Source of the DNA: an uncultured Oscillospiraceae bacterium
GTDB taxonomy: Bacteria > Bacillota > Clostridia > Oscillospirales > Oscillospiraceae
Length of the DNA stretch: 64,000 bases
Assembly: GCA_934646005.1 (NCBI GenBank)
Contig: CAKUED010000003.1
Location: forward strand, 1-64,000
Reading direction: 5' to 3'
Shown here: piece after piece, positions 33,611-47,683 of the stretch
Layout of the letters: each line of letters starts with the position of its first letter
How positions within the stretch are numbered: the stretch's first letter is position 1
Made by a program: the position numbers and the translations under genes
Notes under the pieces: model-generated
What the model saw: only the letters and a program-made list of their open reading frames with translations
What the model was told of the DNA's origin: nothing
Databases searched by the model: none

Positions 33611-35803
33611 ATGACGGAACAGGCGCTCCGGGCGCTGTTTGATGCGCTCAGTCAGGAGGAAAAGATCGGGCAGCTTCTTCAGCTTGAAGCCGGATTCTTT
33701 GCGCAGTCCGATTTTCAGACAGGTCCGGCGGCGGAGCTTGGTTTTCAGGCGCAGGATGCCGCGCTCTGCGGCTCGGTCCTGAATCTGCGCGGTGCGGAGG
33801 AGGCAAAGGCAGTGCAGGCGCGGTTCATTCGGCAGCACCCGCACCATATCCCGCTGCTTTTGATGCTGGACGTGATCAACGGCTATGAGACTGCCTTCCC
33901 CATCCCGCTGGCGCAGGCGTGTTCGTTCCGCCCGGAGCTGACGCAGGCACTGTGCGCGGCGGCGGCACGGGAAGCCTCTGCCGACGGACTGCATGTGACC
34001 TTTTCGCCGATGGCGGACCTCGCCGCCGACTGCCGCTGGGGGCGCGTGATGGAGTCCTCCGGCGAAGACCCGCTGCTCTGCGCCGCGTTTGCCGCCGCGG
34101 CAGTCCGCGGCTATCAGGGGGACGATCTTGCGCACGGCGGCACGCTTGCCGCCTGCGGAAAGCATTTTGCGGGCTACGGCGCGCCGCTCGCGGGCAGCGA
34201 ATACGCGCAGGTCGAGCTGAGTCCCGCAATATTTCAAAGCGACTATCTCAGCGGCTACCGCGCGTGCATCGACGCCGGGAGCAAGCTGATGATGACCGCG
34301 TTCAACACCGTGGACGGCATCCCCGCCAGCGGCAGCAAGTCGCTGCTGCGTGATCTTCTGCGCGGGCAGCTCGGGTTTGCGGGACTGCTGATCTCCGATT
34401 ACAGCGCCATCGCGGAGATGATCCGGCACGGCTGCGCGGAGGATCGCCGCGCTGCGGCGCGGCTGGCGCTGGAAGCGGGTGTGGACATGGAGATGGTCGG
34501 CGTCTGCTATGTGCGTGAGTTGGACGCGCTGGTGCGCGATGACACGATCTCACAGTGCCTGATCGACGAGGCAGCGTGGCGCGTTTTGAAGCTGAAAAAC
34601 GATCTTGGTCTGTTTGAAGACCCCTACCGCGGCGCGAACGCAGAAAAATTCCGCGCCTGCGCGCAGGAAAACCGCGCGCTTGCCGCGCAGGCGGCGGCAG
34701 AAACGTTCGTCCTGCTCAAAAATGAGGATGATCTGCTCCCGCTGGGGGCGCAAAAAGTCGCGTTTATCGGTCCGTATGCCGAAAGCCGGGCGCTGCACGG
34801 CGCGTGGTCGTTCTTCTGCCGCGAGGCGGATAGCGTCAGCATCCGGCAGGGCGTGGAGACACTCGGAAAGACAGCAGCATTCTGCAAGGGCGCGCCGCTG
34901 CTCGCCCCCGGGGCGATAATTCCCGGCTTTTCCGCCGACTATGTGGAATCCGAAACAGAAGAAACGCAGACTGCGCTGCTGCGGGAGGCTGTCTGTGCGG
35001 CAAGCGCCGCCGAGACCGTCGTCCTCTGCCTCGGCGAGCAGCGCCTGCAATCCGGCGAGGGCGGCAGCCGCGCCGAGCCAGTGCTCCCCGCGCCACAGAT
35101 GCGGCTGCTGCGCGCCGTGCACGACGTCAACCCAAACATCGTACTGGTTCTGTTTGCCGGTCGCCCGCTGGTCCTGCGCGACGTGCTCCCGCTCTGCAAA
35201 AGCCTTCTCTATGTCTGGTTTCCCGGCTCGATGGGCGGTGCTGCCATTGCGGAGGTCCTGTACGGCAAAAAAGAGCCGGTCGGACGGCTGAGTATGAGCT
35301 TCCCGGCATTGATCGGGCAGTGCCCCATCAGCTACCGGGCACTGAACACAGGTCGCCCCGAGTCGATCGTTACGACCGGGCGCTTTCACAACGGCTATCA
35401 GGACTGCCCGTCCACGCCGCTGTTCCCGTTTGGCTTTGGGCTTTCCTACAGCACATGGCAGTGCGGTCCTCTGACGGCTGACCGTGCCGCGTTTTCCGCC
35501 GGGGAGCACATCGTGCTCACCTGCACCGTCCGCAACACCGGCAGCCGAACAGGCAGCACTGTTTTGCAGCTCTACCTTCAGGATGTCTGCGCCAGCGTCT
35601 GCCGTCCCCGCCGCGAATTAAAAAGCTGGCGTCATGTGACGCTCGCGCCGGGCGAGGAAACGGCGGTATCCTTCGAGGTCACAGAGCAGACGCTGCAATT
35701 CTACGATCCTGACGGCGCGCTGCGCGCCGAGGCGGGCGAGTTTCGCGCGTATACCGGGTTTGACTCCGGCACGCAGAACGCCTGCACGTTCTATTTTCAG
35801 TAA
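33611..35803 (+). CDS. GH3 beta-glycosidase (BglX-like)
   Basis: A 730-aa GH3 enzyme without a signal peptide. The N-terminal barrel has LLLMLDVINGYETAFPIPLA, TFSPMADLAADCRWGRVMES, ACGKHFAGYGAP (Lys-His), MMTAFNTVDGIPASGS and the nucleophile Asp263 in GLLISDYSAIAEM. The second alpha/beta domain has VLLKNEDDLLPLG and a Glu-rich loop with GEQRLQSGEGGSR. A C-terminal fibronectin-III-like domain ends the protein (VRNTGSRTGSTVLQLYLQD). The expected activity is beta-glucosidase, or beta-xylosidase, on exo-linked residues. AAAGGAGGGGTTTCC precedes the start. It is third in the DUF4091-GH20-GH3-GNAT operon. Confidence 0.88.
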   Translation: MTEQALRALFDALSQEEKIGQLLQLEAGFFAQSDFQTGPAAELGFQAQDAALCGSVLNLRGAEEAKAVQARFIRQHPHHIPLLLMLDVINGYETAFPIPLAQACSFRPELTQALCAAAAREASADGLHVTFSPMADLAADCRWGRVMESSGEDPLLCAAFAAAAVRGYQGDDLAHGGTLAACGKHFAGYGAPLAGSEYAQVELSPAIFQSDYLSGYRACIDAGSKLMMTAFNTVDGIPASGSKSLLRDLLRGQLGFAGLLISDYSAIAEMIRHGCAEDRRAAARLALEAGVDMEMVGVCYVRELDALVRDDTISQCLIDEAAWRVLKLKNDLGLFEDPYRGANAEKFRACAQENRALAAQAAAETFVLLKNEDDLLPLGAQKVAFIGPYAESRALHGAWSFFCREADSVSIRQGVETLGKTAAFCKGAPLLAPGAIIPGFSADYVESETEETQTALLREAVCAASAAETVVLCLGEQRLQSGEGGSRAEPVLPAPQMRLLRAVHDVNPNIVLVLFAGRPLVLRDVLPLCKSLLYVWFPGSMGGAAIAEVLYGKKEPVGRLSMSFPALIGQCPISYRALNTGRPESIVTTGRFHNGYQDCPSTPLFPFGFGLSYSTWQCGPLTADRAAFSAGEHIVLTCTVRNTGSRTGSTVLQLYLQDVCASVCRPRRELKSWRHVTLAPGEETAVSFEVTEQTLQFYDPDGALRAEAGEFRAYTGFDSGTQNACTFYFQ

Positions 35804-35815
35804 GGAGGCTTTTCC

Positions 35816-36973
35816 ATGGCGGTCACACGGCTTCACGCGGAGGATTACGAAGAATTTCTGGATTTTATCGATCAGGTATTTTCACAGGATCTCATCCGCG
35901 TCCACTTTCAGGAGGATATGCCGCTGCTTTTTAAGCCCGACGAGGCGCATATGCAGATGCAGTACGCCTACCGCGACGAGCGTGGGCGCATCCGCGCGGC
36001 GATCGGCGTGATCCCCTACACCTACCGCGTCGGCGGCGAGGACTTTGCCGCCAGAACCATCACCAACGTCGCCACGCACTACCGCTGCACCGGGCGCGGC
36101 TATATGCAGAGCATCTTCCAGCAGGTCTTTGACGATCTGCGGCAGGAGGGGGCGGACTTCGCCGTTCTGCACGGCAACCGCGAGCGCTACCGCCACACCG
36201 GCTTTGAGATGGCAGGCTCGTGCGATGTGGCGCTGTTTGAGGCGTACAACATCTCCAACCGCAAAAAGCGCGGCGAGCGCTACAACTTCACCTTCCGGCA
36301 GCTCACGGGCGAGGATACGGAGCTCATCCGCCGCTGCCTGGTGCTGTTTGACCGGGAGGGGCAGCACTACGTCCGCACGGAGCAGAATTTTCTGGATTTC
36401 CAGCGGATGTGGGAGGGGCGTGCCTACGCCATTTTTGACCAAAACGCCGAATTTTGCGGCTATCTCAACTTTTACACCCGCTTCGGCACGGCGATCCGCG
36501 AACTGCTGCTGACCTGCCCCGCGCAGGCGGCAAGCATCGTCTACGCGTTCATGCAGGCGCAGGCGCTGGAGGAGGTCGCGGTATATCCGTCGCCATTCGA
36601 CCCGATTCTCAATCGGAGCATTTACGAGGCGGCGGAATATGTCACGAACGGGCAGACGACCCGTCTGAATCTGCTGCGCCCGGAGCGCTTTTTGCAGGCG
36701 TGTCTGGAGCTCAAGCGCCGCAGCGGCGCGTATATGCCGCAGGGCGAGCTGGTGCTGGAAAGTGTTCTGGGGCGGCTGCTGATCCGCAACGACGGCGCGT
36801 TCACCGTCCAGAAAACGGAGCGTCCCGCCGGTCTGACCCTTGCGCAGGATGAGGCCTACGGTCTGCTGTTCGGACCGTCGCCGCGCGTCTTTGCGCCGTG
36901 TTCCGCGCAGCTCGGCGCGCTTGGCGCATGGTTTCCGCTGCCGTTTTACATCCACTTTACCGACCTGTATTAA
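35816..36973 (+). CDS. Eis-like GNAT acetyltransferase with SCP2-like C-terminus
   Basis: A 385-aa protein. The first ~135 residues are a GNAT domain (RAAIGVIPYTYRVGGEDFAA, TITNVATHYRCTGRGYMQSI with the acetyl-CoA loop, HGNRERYRHTGFEMAG). The middle resembles a second GNAT-like fold, and the end (about 280-385) a sterol-carrier-like fold, the three-part plan of Eis-type enzymes. Eis relatives acetylate amines on small molecules; in sugar operons the substrate may be an aminosugar, which would fit the neighbouring hexosaminidase. It lies 12 bp after the GH3 gene and ends just before a bidirectional terminator. Confidence 0.75.
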   Translation: MAVTRLHAEDYEEFLDFIDQVFSQDLIRVHFQEDMPLLFKPDEAHMQMQYAYRDERGRIRAAIGVIPYTYRVGGEDFAARTITNVATHYRCTGRGYMQSIFQQVFDDLRQEGADFAVLHGNRERYRHTGFEMAGSCDVALFEAYNISNRKKRGERYNFTFRQLTGEDTELIRRCLVLFDREGQHYVRTEQNFLDFQRMWEGRAYAIFDQNAEFCGYLNFYTRFGTAIRELLLTCPAQAASIVYAFMQAQALEEVAVYPSPFDPILNRSIYEAAEYVTNGQTTRLNLLRPERFLQACLELKRRSGAYMPQGELVLESVLGRLLIRNDGAFTVQKTERPAGLTLAQDEAYGLLFGPSPRVFAPCSAQLGALGAWFPLPFYIHFTDLY

Positions 36974-36975
36974 CG

Positions 36976-37012
36976 CAAAAAGCGCCGGTTCGTCACGGAC
37001 CGGCGCTTTTTG
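36976..37012. terminator. Bidirectional terminator between convergent operons
   Basis: CAAAAAGCGCCGGT and ACCGGCGCTTTTTG form a 14-bp perfect stem with a 9-base loop, flanked by A-run and T-run. It serves both the plus-strand GNAT gene and the minus-strand 630-aa glycosidase gene. Confidence 0.93.
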
Positions 37013-37016
37013 TATT

Positions 37017-41788
<4,772 letters not shown>

Positions 41789-41805
41789 TTACTGCGGTTG
41801 TACCA

Positions 41806-41834
41806 TATATTGCATAAATATCAGGCGAAGTCAA
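41806..41834 (-). promoter_or_regulatory. Promoter of the beta-galactosidase operon
   Basis: Minus strand: TTGACT (41834-41829), 17-bp spacer, AATATA (41811-41806). The -10 box is AT-rich and could be shifted by one or two bases. It lies 33 bp before the start codon. Confidence 0.55.
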
Positions 41835-41888
41835 GGTAGGATTTGTGCTGAGATCGCAAAACAAACCGGGTTATTGCCCCCGCGCTGC

Positions 41889-41917
41889 TTGACAGAGAAA
41901 ATGCCTTGCGGTAGAGT
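41889..41917 (+). promoter_or_regulatory. Promoter of the two-component system genes
   Basis: TTGACA, 17-bp spacer, TAGAGT. The -10 box is weak, consistent with low expression of a sensor-regulator pair. The leader to the kinase start is about 20 bases and includes AGAAGGGGG. Confidence 0.6.
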
Positions 41918-41944
41918 AAAACCATAAAAGAAGGGGGTGCGCTC

Positions 41945-43696
41945 ATGGCTCGGCACGCGATCCGGCTCAATACCATCAGCAGCCGTTTTACGCTGATCGT
42001 TTCTGTTGCGGTGATCGGCTGCATGTTCCTGATCCAGATGACGTTTTACTCCATTCTGCGCACAACTCTGGAAGATCACGGCAGGTCCACGATGCAGGTC
42101 GCCAATGAAAGCATCGAAATGACGCTGGAAAATAACTATAATTCTCTGCTGCAAATCTCCCAGCTCATGGACACCTCCGGCATGATCGGGCACGAATTTA
42201 TCCAGTTCATGCAAGCGGAATCCTATATGCAGAAGCATGACACCATGCTCTCCGTGGACGAGCTGCTGACCACCGCCACCTTCTCCGCCGGGAGCAACCT
42301 TGCCATCTATTATGACACCGTTCTGGACCTGAACTATCTCAGCGGCTATCAGCCCGTCAAAACCTCCTTCCGCCCCGCGCAGCTGCCGGCGATCCAGCAG
42401 ACCGGCTTGCTGATCTTTCACGCCGTGCACACCTCACAGAGCCGGTTCAGCAACATCCCCGTCGTCTCGCTGCTGCGCGGCACGCCGAGCTCCGCCAACA
42501 AAGATTTAGCGGTGTATGTTGAAAAGCCGGTCGATCTGGATATGCTCGTGGACGAATACCGCAAAAGCTACGGATACGACCTGATCTTTCTTCAGCTCGA
42601 CGACAGCGGCGCAGTGCTGTATTCCTCCAGCGATGCCGTCCCCGCCGGGACGCAGCTGACGGACATTGCGGAGTCCGCCGAGCTGTTTGGACGCTGGGAG
42701 GAATATTTCTGGTCGCGCCGCGTGGGAAAATTCGGCGCGCCAAGCGTTCTGCTCGCCTCGCAGGCGAGCATCTACCGCAGCGTTGACCTTCAGCTCCGCC
42801 ACTTCCTGCTGGCGGTCCTGCTCAGCGCGGTCATGATCGCCGTCGCTGTATTTCTGCTCAACCAGCTCGTCATCAAGAAAAACCGCATCTTGCAGCAGGA
42901 GATCCAGCGTGTCGGCGAGGGCAACCTCAGCAAGGTCGCAAACCGAACGGGGCTGTATGACTATGACCAGCTTCTGGACCGCTTCGACTGGATGATCGAG
43001 CAGCTTCACGCGCAGATGTGCGCCGTCGAGGCCGCCGAGCGGCGCAACAGTGAGATCGAGCGGACGATCCTCTATTATCAGATCAATCCGCATTTTCTTC
43101 TCAACTCGCTCAACTCCGCCTACTGGCAGGCAAAAATGAACATCCCCGGCGGCACGGACCAGTATATTGCCCAGCTGACCGGCATCCTGCGCTATTCACT
43201 CGGCAAGGACACCGCCCAGCCGACACTGCGCAAGGAGGTGGAAATTCTCCGATTGTACCTGCAATTGCAGGAAAAGCGCTATGATTTCACCTACGCGCTT
43301 CAGGTCGAGGACGGCGCGTATCTGGATATGGCGACGCCGCGCCTGTTTATCCAGCCGATCGTGGAAAACTCCATCGAGCACGGGCTGGATATTGGCGACC
43401 ACATCGACATCCGCGTGTGCCGTGAGGGCGATTGGGCGTGCGTCCATGTGCGGGACAACGGCGTCGGCATGAGCGCGCAGACGCTGGAGCAGATCGAGCG
43501 GAACATGGACGCGCACGACAGCTCCGCCGGGATCGGTCTGCGCTATGTCAAGACCGTCCTGTCCGCGATGTTCGGCGACCGCGCGCAGATCCACATTGAA
43601 AGCACCGTCGGCGGCGGCACGCGCGTCACGCTCCGCCTGCCGATCGATCCCGCGCCGCAGGAGCGCGAACAAAATGCGGGAGGAAGCAGCAAATGA
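41945..43696 (+). CDS. yesM: YesM-type sensor histidine kinase
   Basis: A 583-aa membrane sensor. Helices at about 15-37 and 288-308 bracket an extracellular sensing domain of about 250 residues. A HAMP-like stretch follows (QEIQRVGEGNLSKVANRTGL). The His_kinase block is YYQINPHFLLNSLNSAYWQ with His383, and the ATPase shows IVENSIEHG, VRDNGVGM and GIGLRYVKTVL. This is the LytS/YesM (class 5) group that pairs with AraC-type response regulators. Such systems usually sense oligosaccharides and activate neighbouring uptake and hydrolysis genes. The final 4 bp overlap the start of the regulator gene. Confidence 0.92.
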   Translation: MARHAIRLNTISSRFTLIVSVAVIGCMFLIQMTFYSILRTTLEDHGRSTMQVANESIEMTLENNYNSLLQISQLMDTSGMIGHEFIQFMQAESYMQKHDTMLSVDELLTTATFSAGSNLAIYYDTVLDLNYLSGYQPVKTSFRPAQLPAIQQTGLLIFHAVHTSQSRFSNIPVVSLLRGTPSSANKDLAVYVEKPVDLDMLVDEYRKSYGYDLIFLQLDDSGAVLYSSSDAVPAGTQLTDIAESAELFGRWEEYFWSRRVGKFGAPSVLLASQASIYRSVDLQLRHFLLAVLLSAVMIAVAVFLLNQLVIKKNRILQQEIQRVGEGNLSKVANRTGLYDYDQLLDRFDWMIEQLHAQMCAVEAAERRNSEIERTILYYQINPHFLLNSLNSAYWQAKMNIPGGTDQYIAQLTGILRYSLGKDTAQPTLRKEVEILRLYLQLQEKRYDFTYALQVEDGAYLDMATPRLFIQPIVENSIEHGLDIGDHIDIRVCREGDWACVHVRDNGVGMSAQTLEQIERNMDAHDSSAGIGLRYVKTVLSAMFGDRAQIHIESTVGGGTRVTLRLPIDPAPQEREQNAGGSSK

Positions 43697-44709
43697 TCAA
43701 CGTTTTGATCGTCGATGACGACCGTTTTGCCCGGATGGGGCTGATCTCCATGATCCCCTGGGAAAAATACGGCATGAAGATCGTCGGCGAGGCAGCCAAC
43801 GGCAAGCGTGCGCTGGAATTTATTCAGCAGAACCCGGTCAATCTGATGTTTGTGGACATCGCCATGCCGGTCATGGGCGGGATCGAGCTGATCCGGCGCG
43901 TCAAAGAAGAATTTCGGCAAATTCATTTTGTTGTGCTGACCTTCCACGAAGAATTTGAGTATGTGCAGGAGGCGCTCCGCCTCGGCGCGCTGGACTATAT
44001 CTCCAAGGACAAAATGGAGATGGAGGACTACAACGACATCATGCACCGCATCCGCAAGGGCATCGCGGAGGATAACGCCTGCTTCGAAACGGAGGCGGAA
44101 AACGAGCAGCTTGCCGCGCTGGAGCAGGCGCTCGGCGGCGTTTTGTGGCTGTATGACAACTATCAGATGGACCTCGCCGCGCAGCTTCTGCAAACGGGCT
44201 ATATCCATATGCGCTCACTGGAAAAGCTCCTCGCCGCGGTCATGGCGCGCATCAGCGCCGACACGCAGGTACAGTTCGGTCATGTGCGGCATCTGGAAAA
44301 CGCGCAGGCGGCGCTTGCATACCTGCGCGACTGCCGCGAGCAGTACCGCGTGCAAATTCTTGCGCAGAGCAGCACCGTGCACGCGCGGCTGATGATGGCG
44401 GCGGAATACATCTGGCAGCACAGCGCCGAGCCGATCCAGGCGACGGATGTCGCCGATTCTGTCAACTACAGCCGCAGCTATTTTTCCGTCAGCTTCAAGA
44501 AAATTCTCGGTATCACCTTCAACGCCTTTGTGCGCCGCGAGCGCATCCGCAATGCCATGGAGCTGCTGCGGAGCACCGCGCTCTCGCAGTCCGAAGTCGC
44601 GCACCGGTGCGGCTACGGTGACACGAGCAACTTCAAAAACGCCTTCCGCGAGGTCGCGGGCTGCTTCCCCGGGCGCTACCGGGCAAATTGTTCTGAAAAT
44701 AGAGAATAG
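43693..44709 (+). CDS. yesN: YesN-type AraC-family response regulator
   Basis: A 338-aa response regulator. The receiver domain has VLIVDDDRFARMG (acidic pocket Asp9/10), the phospho-acceptor Asp55 in LMFVDIAMPVMGG and a conserved Lys in LDYISKDK. A helical linker follows, then an AraC double HTH (IQATDVADSVNYSRSYFSVS, FNAFVRRERIRNAMELL, SEVAHRCGYGDTSNFKNAF). It is the partner of the adjacent kinase and most likely activates the ABC-transporter promoter at 44761 and perhaps the glycosidase operons around it. Confidence 0.92.
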   Translation: MINVLIVDDDRFARMGLISMIPWEKYGMKIVGEAANGKRALEFIQQNPVNLMFVDIAMPVMGGIELIRRVKEEFRQIHFVVLTFHEEFEYVQEALRLGALDYISKDKMEMEDYNDIMHRIRKGIAEDNACFETEAENEQLAALEQALGGVLWLYDNYQMDLAAQLLQTGYIHMRSLEKLLAAVMARISADTQVQFGHVRHLENAQAALAYLRDCREQYRVQILAQSSTVHARLMMAAEYIWQHSAEPIQATDVADSVNYSRSYFSVSFKKILGITFNAFVRRERIRNAMELLRSTALSQSEVAHRCGYGDTSNFKNAFREVAGCFPGRYRANCSENRE

Positions 44710-44760
44710 AGCGCATCATGTGCCCGGAATGTTGGGCAGATTGAACAGGCAGCACTGTTT

Positions 44761-44789
44761 TTGACCCTTCATTTTTGTGGTAGTATGAT
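44761..44789 (+). promoter_or_regulatory. Promoter of the second ABC transporter operon
   Basis: TTGACC, 17-bp spacer, TATGAT. The leader to the lipoprotein start is about 83 bases. The upstream stretch has GGCAG twice, 13 bp apart, a weak candidate for activator binding. Confidence 0.75.
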
Positions 44790-44872
44790 AGTATCCAAGG
44801 CGGGTATTCCCTTATACAGCTATCGGGGCGATGCCTGCTGCGTTCGCTATCAGAAATGAAGGAGGAAAAGAA

Positions 44873-46618
44873 ATGAAAAAGTTCATCGCATTACTGCTGG
44901 TACTGGTCATGGTCCTGAGCCTTGCCGCTTGCAGTAAGACCCCCGCCGAGACTCCCAACGACACCAGCGCCAACACGGCGACCGACGCACCTGCCGCCGA
45001 CGGCAGCGTCAAGCCGGCGGAAGAGCCGGAGAATCCAAACAAGTATTTCACACAGTTTGACGAGCCGTTTGAGCTGCATATCTGCTACGCCGTCGGTTCA
45101 GATGCCATTGATACTCTGGAGGGCAATGACACGGTGGAGGATAACTTCTACACTCGCTGGCTGCTCAATGAGTATAACATCAAGATCGTGTTTGATTGGA
45201 CCGCCTCCAACGCCGACTACGATCAAAAGCTCGCCATGGCAATCTCCTCGGATACGTTGCCTGATGCGTGGACGTGCAGCCCGCAGTACTGGAAGGCTGC
45301 GGCCAAAAACGGTCAGCTTCGCGATATTTCCGAGGATTATGAGAAGTATGTCTGCGATGGCATCAAGGAGATCTACGCGCCGGTCTATGACCGCTTCCTC
45401 GAAGCCTGCTCCTATGACGGTGAGCTGAGCTGCCTGACGGGCATGACGGTCTCGACCGAGGGCGTCAGCGTTCTGATGATCAACCAGAACTGGCTCGATC
45501 AGCTCGGGCTTGAAGTCCCCAAGACGCTCAGCGACGTTGAGAAGGTCGCCAAGGCATTTAAGGAAGCCAAGCTCGCGGGCAACGCCACCGTCCCCATCCT
45601 TGGACCGTCAAACGCCAACCGCCTCTATTCCACGTTTAACGACAGCGCGAACTGCGTGATGGGTCTTGATGCCGTGTTCGGCGCGATGGGCGCATACCCC
45701 GGCTTCTTCTATGAAAAGGACGGCGGCATCGTCTACGGCTCTCTGACACAGGAGACCCGCGACGCGCTGGAGCTGCTCCAGAAATGGTACGCCGACGGGC
45801 TGCTCGACCCGGAGATCGGCATCCGCACCACCGGCTGGGAGCCCATCAACTCCAACAGCTGCGGTATGTTCTTCGGTCAGTGGTGGGACATCGGCTTCGG
45901 CAACCCTGCTTCCTTTGCCAACGACCCCAGCGCCGACTGGCGCGCCTATCCGATCTACAACGACAAGAGTGACTGGACCATCAAACTGCCCGATGTCACT
46001 GCGGGTCAGCGCCTCTGCATCAACGCCAATGCTTCTGACGATGCGGCGCGTGCCGCGATCATTGTTTTGAATATACTCGCCAGCGAGGATGCCAATGATA
46101 TATATACCAGCACGCAGGAGGATATTGCGTGGTATCCGCTCCGCCTAAGCATCGCACCCGAGGACTTTGTTGACCGTGCCTACGAGCACTGCCTTGCTGT
46201 TCTGAACGGCGAGGAGGACATCGACCTGTACAAAGGTGATTTGGCATACAATGAGGTTTGGCAGTCTTCCCATTATATCCACGAAATCATCCCCAACTAC
46301 ACCCCCGGTCAGGAGCTTGGCCGCAAGGACTTTGTCATCTCTGACAGCAACGCCAACTGGCAGGCAATCTACTCCTGGCTGATCGGCGACAAGCCCTACG
46401 CCACCGTCGAGCCAACCGAAGCGGTTTACCCGGTCGTCAGCTATCTGACGCCGTCCATGGAGCTGTACTGGGACAATCTGGAGTCCGCCGAAAAGTCCAT
46501 GATGCTCTCCGTCATCACCGGCGAGAAGGACATCAGCGCATTTGATGAATTTGTCAAGCAGTGGTACGCCGAGGGCGGTCAGACCATCCTGGATGAGGTT
46601 GCAGCCGAAGTAGGCTGA
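44873..46618 (+). CDS. ABC sugar-transport solute-binding lipoprotein
   Basis: A 581-aa lipoprotein with signal ALLLVLVMVLSLAACSK and a Thr/Ala-rich linker. The mature domain has the family-1 binding-protein plan (YNIKIVFDWTASNADYDQKL, LAMAISSDTLPDAW, VLMINQNWLDQLGLEVPKTL, LLQKWYADGLLDPEIGIRTT). It is only distantly related to the duplicate pair at 17872-21322. GGAGGAAAAGAA precedes the chosen ATG; an in-frame ATG 14 codons earlier has none. It is followed by a hairpin and then two permease genes; the whole set is probably controlled by the YesM/YesN pair just upstream. Confidence 0.9.
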   Translation: MKKFIALLLVLVMVLSLAACSKTPAETPNDTSANTATDAPAADGSVKPAEEPENPNKYFTQFDEPFELHICYAVGSDAIDTLEGNDTVEDNFYTRWLLNEYNIKIVFDWTASNADYDQKLAMAISSDTLPDAWTCSPQYWKAAAKNGQLRDISEDYEKYVCDGIKEIYAPVYDRFLEACSYDGELSCLTGMTVSTEGVSVLMINQNWLDQLGLEVPKTLSDVEKVAKAFKEAKLAGNATVPILGPSNANRLYSTFNDSANCVMGLDAVFGAMGAYPGFFYEKDGGIVYGSLTQETRDALELLQKWYADGLLDPEIGIRTTGWEPINSNSCGMFFGQWWDIGFGNPASFANDPSADWRAYPIYNDKSDWTIKLPDVTAGQRLCINANASDDAARAAIIVLNILASEDANDIYTSTQEDIAWYPLRLSIAPEDFVDRAYEHCLAVLNGEEDIDLYKGDLAYNEVWQSSHYIHEIIPNYTPGQELGRKDFVISDSNANWQAIYSWLIGDKPYATVEPTEAVYPVVSYLTPSMELYWDNLESAEKSMMLSVITGEKDISAFDEFVKQWYAEGGQTILDEVAAEVG

Positions 46619-46627
46619 CGTATTGCC

Positions 46628-46659
46628 CGGAGCAGTCCGGTTTTTGCCGGGCTGCTCCG
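46628..46659 (+). terminator. Attenuating hairpin between binding-protein and permease genes
   Basis: CGGAGCAGTCCGG and CCGGGCTGCTCCG pair (one mismatch) around a 6-base loop; the following CTCCTTTC is a poor T-run. Such a partial terminator commonly raises binding-protein expression above permease expression. Confidence 0.6.
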
Positions 46660-46729
46660 CTCCTTTCATCCATCCGGCGCGCGCCTTACGCCGCCGTAAC
46701 GAACTGTATTACGTTGGGAGAAAACAATC

Positions 46730-47668
46730 ATGTCCAAAAAAAACTCTCTCAAGCCACCTGCACCCCGGCAGGTGCGCATCGGTCGCGCGTGGGAACAGGC
46801 AAACTACTGGATCATGTGCCTTCCTGCAATCCTATGGCTTGTATTTTTTCATTTATATCCAATGCTCGGCAACTGGATCGCCTTTGTGGATTACACCCCC
46901 AAAAAGGGGATCTTCGGCTCGACCTTTGTCGGTTTGCAGCATTTTAAGTATCTGTTTTCCCTCAGGGACGTGCGCAACGTCATCTCCAACACCGTGATCA
47001 TCGCGGTCGCAAAGATCATCCTGAACCTGTTCGTCCCGCTTATTTTCGCGTTGATGCTCAACGAAGTACGCAACGTGCGTTTCAAAAAGTTTGTACAGAC
47101 GATCGTATATCTGCCGCATTTTATCTCGTGGGTCATTCTGGCGAGCATTCTCTCCAAAATCTTTGGATATACCGGCGTCTATAATTATATTATGGGTCTG
47201 TTCGGCAAAGAGCCGCAGGTGCTGATGTCCAACTCCGGCTTCTTCCGCTGGTTCATCATTCTCGGCGAGGTGTGGAAGGAATGCGGCTTTAACGCCATCA
47301 TCTATCTCGCCGCGCTGACGTCGATCAGCCCGAATCTCTACGAAGCCGCCGCCATTGACGGCGCGAATCGCTGGCAGTCGATGCGCTCGATCACGCTTCC
47401 CGCGCTGCGCCCGACAGTTGTTTTGCTCGCAACGCTCGCCATGGGCAACGTGCTCAACGCCGGCTTCGACCAGGTCTTTAACCTCTATAATCCCATGGTC
47501 TATGGCGTCGCAGATATTATCGACACCTGGGTCTACCGCATCGGTCTTGTCAATATGAACTACTCGCTCGGCACCTGCGTGGGACTCTTTAAGTCCGCCA
47601 TCAGTATGCTGCTGCTGACGACCTCGTATGCGCTGGCGTATAAATTCGCGGACTACCGCATCTTCTGA
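46730..47668 (+). CDS. ABC sugar transporter permease, LplB type
   Basis: A 312-aa membrane protein with about six helices (IMCLPAILWLVFFHLYPMLG first). The EAA loop is LYEAAAIDGANRWQSMRSI, followed by LPALRPTVVLLATLAMGN. It is the partner of the next gene (15-bp gap) and belongs to the same subfamily as the permease at 22264-23226. The ribosome site is GGGAGAAAACAATC, at a slightly long spacing. Confidence 0.9.
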   Translation: MSKKNSLKPPAPRQVRIGRAWEQANYWIMCLPAILWLVFFHLYPMLGNWIAFVDYTPKKGIFGSTFVGLQHFKYLFSLRDVRNVISNTVIIAVAKIILNLFVPLIFALMLNEVRNVRFKKFVQTIVYLPHFISWVILASILSKIFGYTGVYNYIMGLFGKEPQVLMSNSGFFRWFIILGEVWKECGFNAIIYLAALTSISPNLYEAAAIDGANRWQSMRSITLPALRPTVVLLATLAMGNVLNAGFDQVFNLYNPMVYGVADIIDTWVYRIGLVNMNYSLGTCVGLFKSAISMLLLTTSYALAYKFADYRIF

Positions 47669-47683
47669 GGAGGCGGCGAGACT

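Noticed and set aside
44691..44697. TTCTGAA in front of the second ABC promoter as an activator site
   Set aside because: It lies inside the YesN-type coding sequence, 64 bp from the -35 box, and is a single copy.
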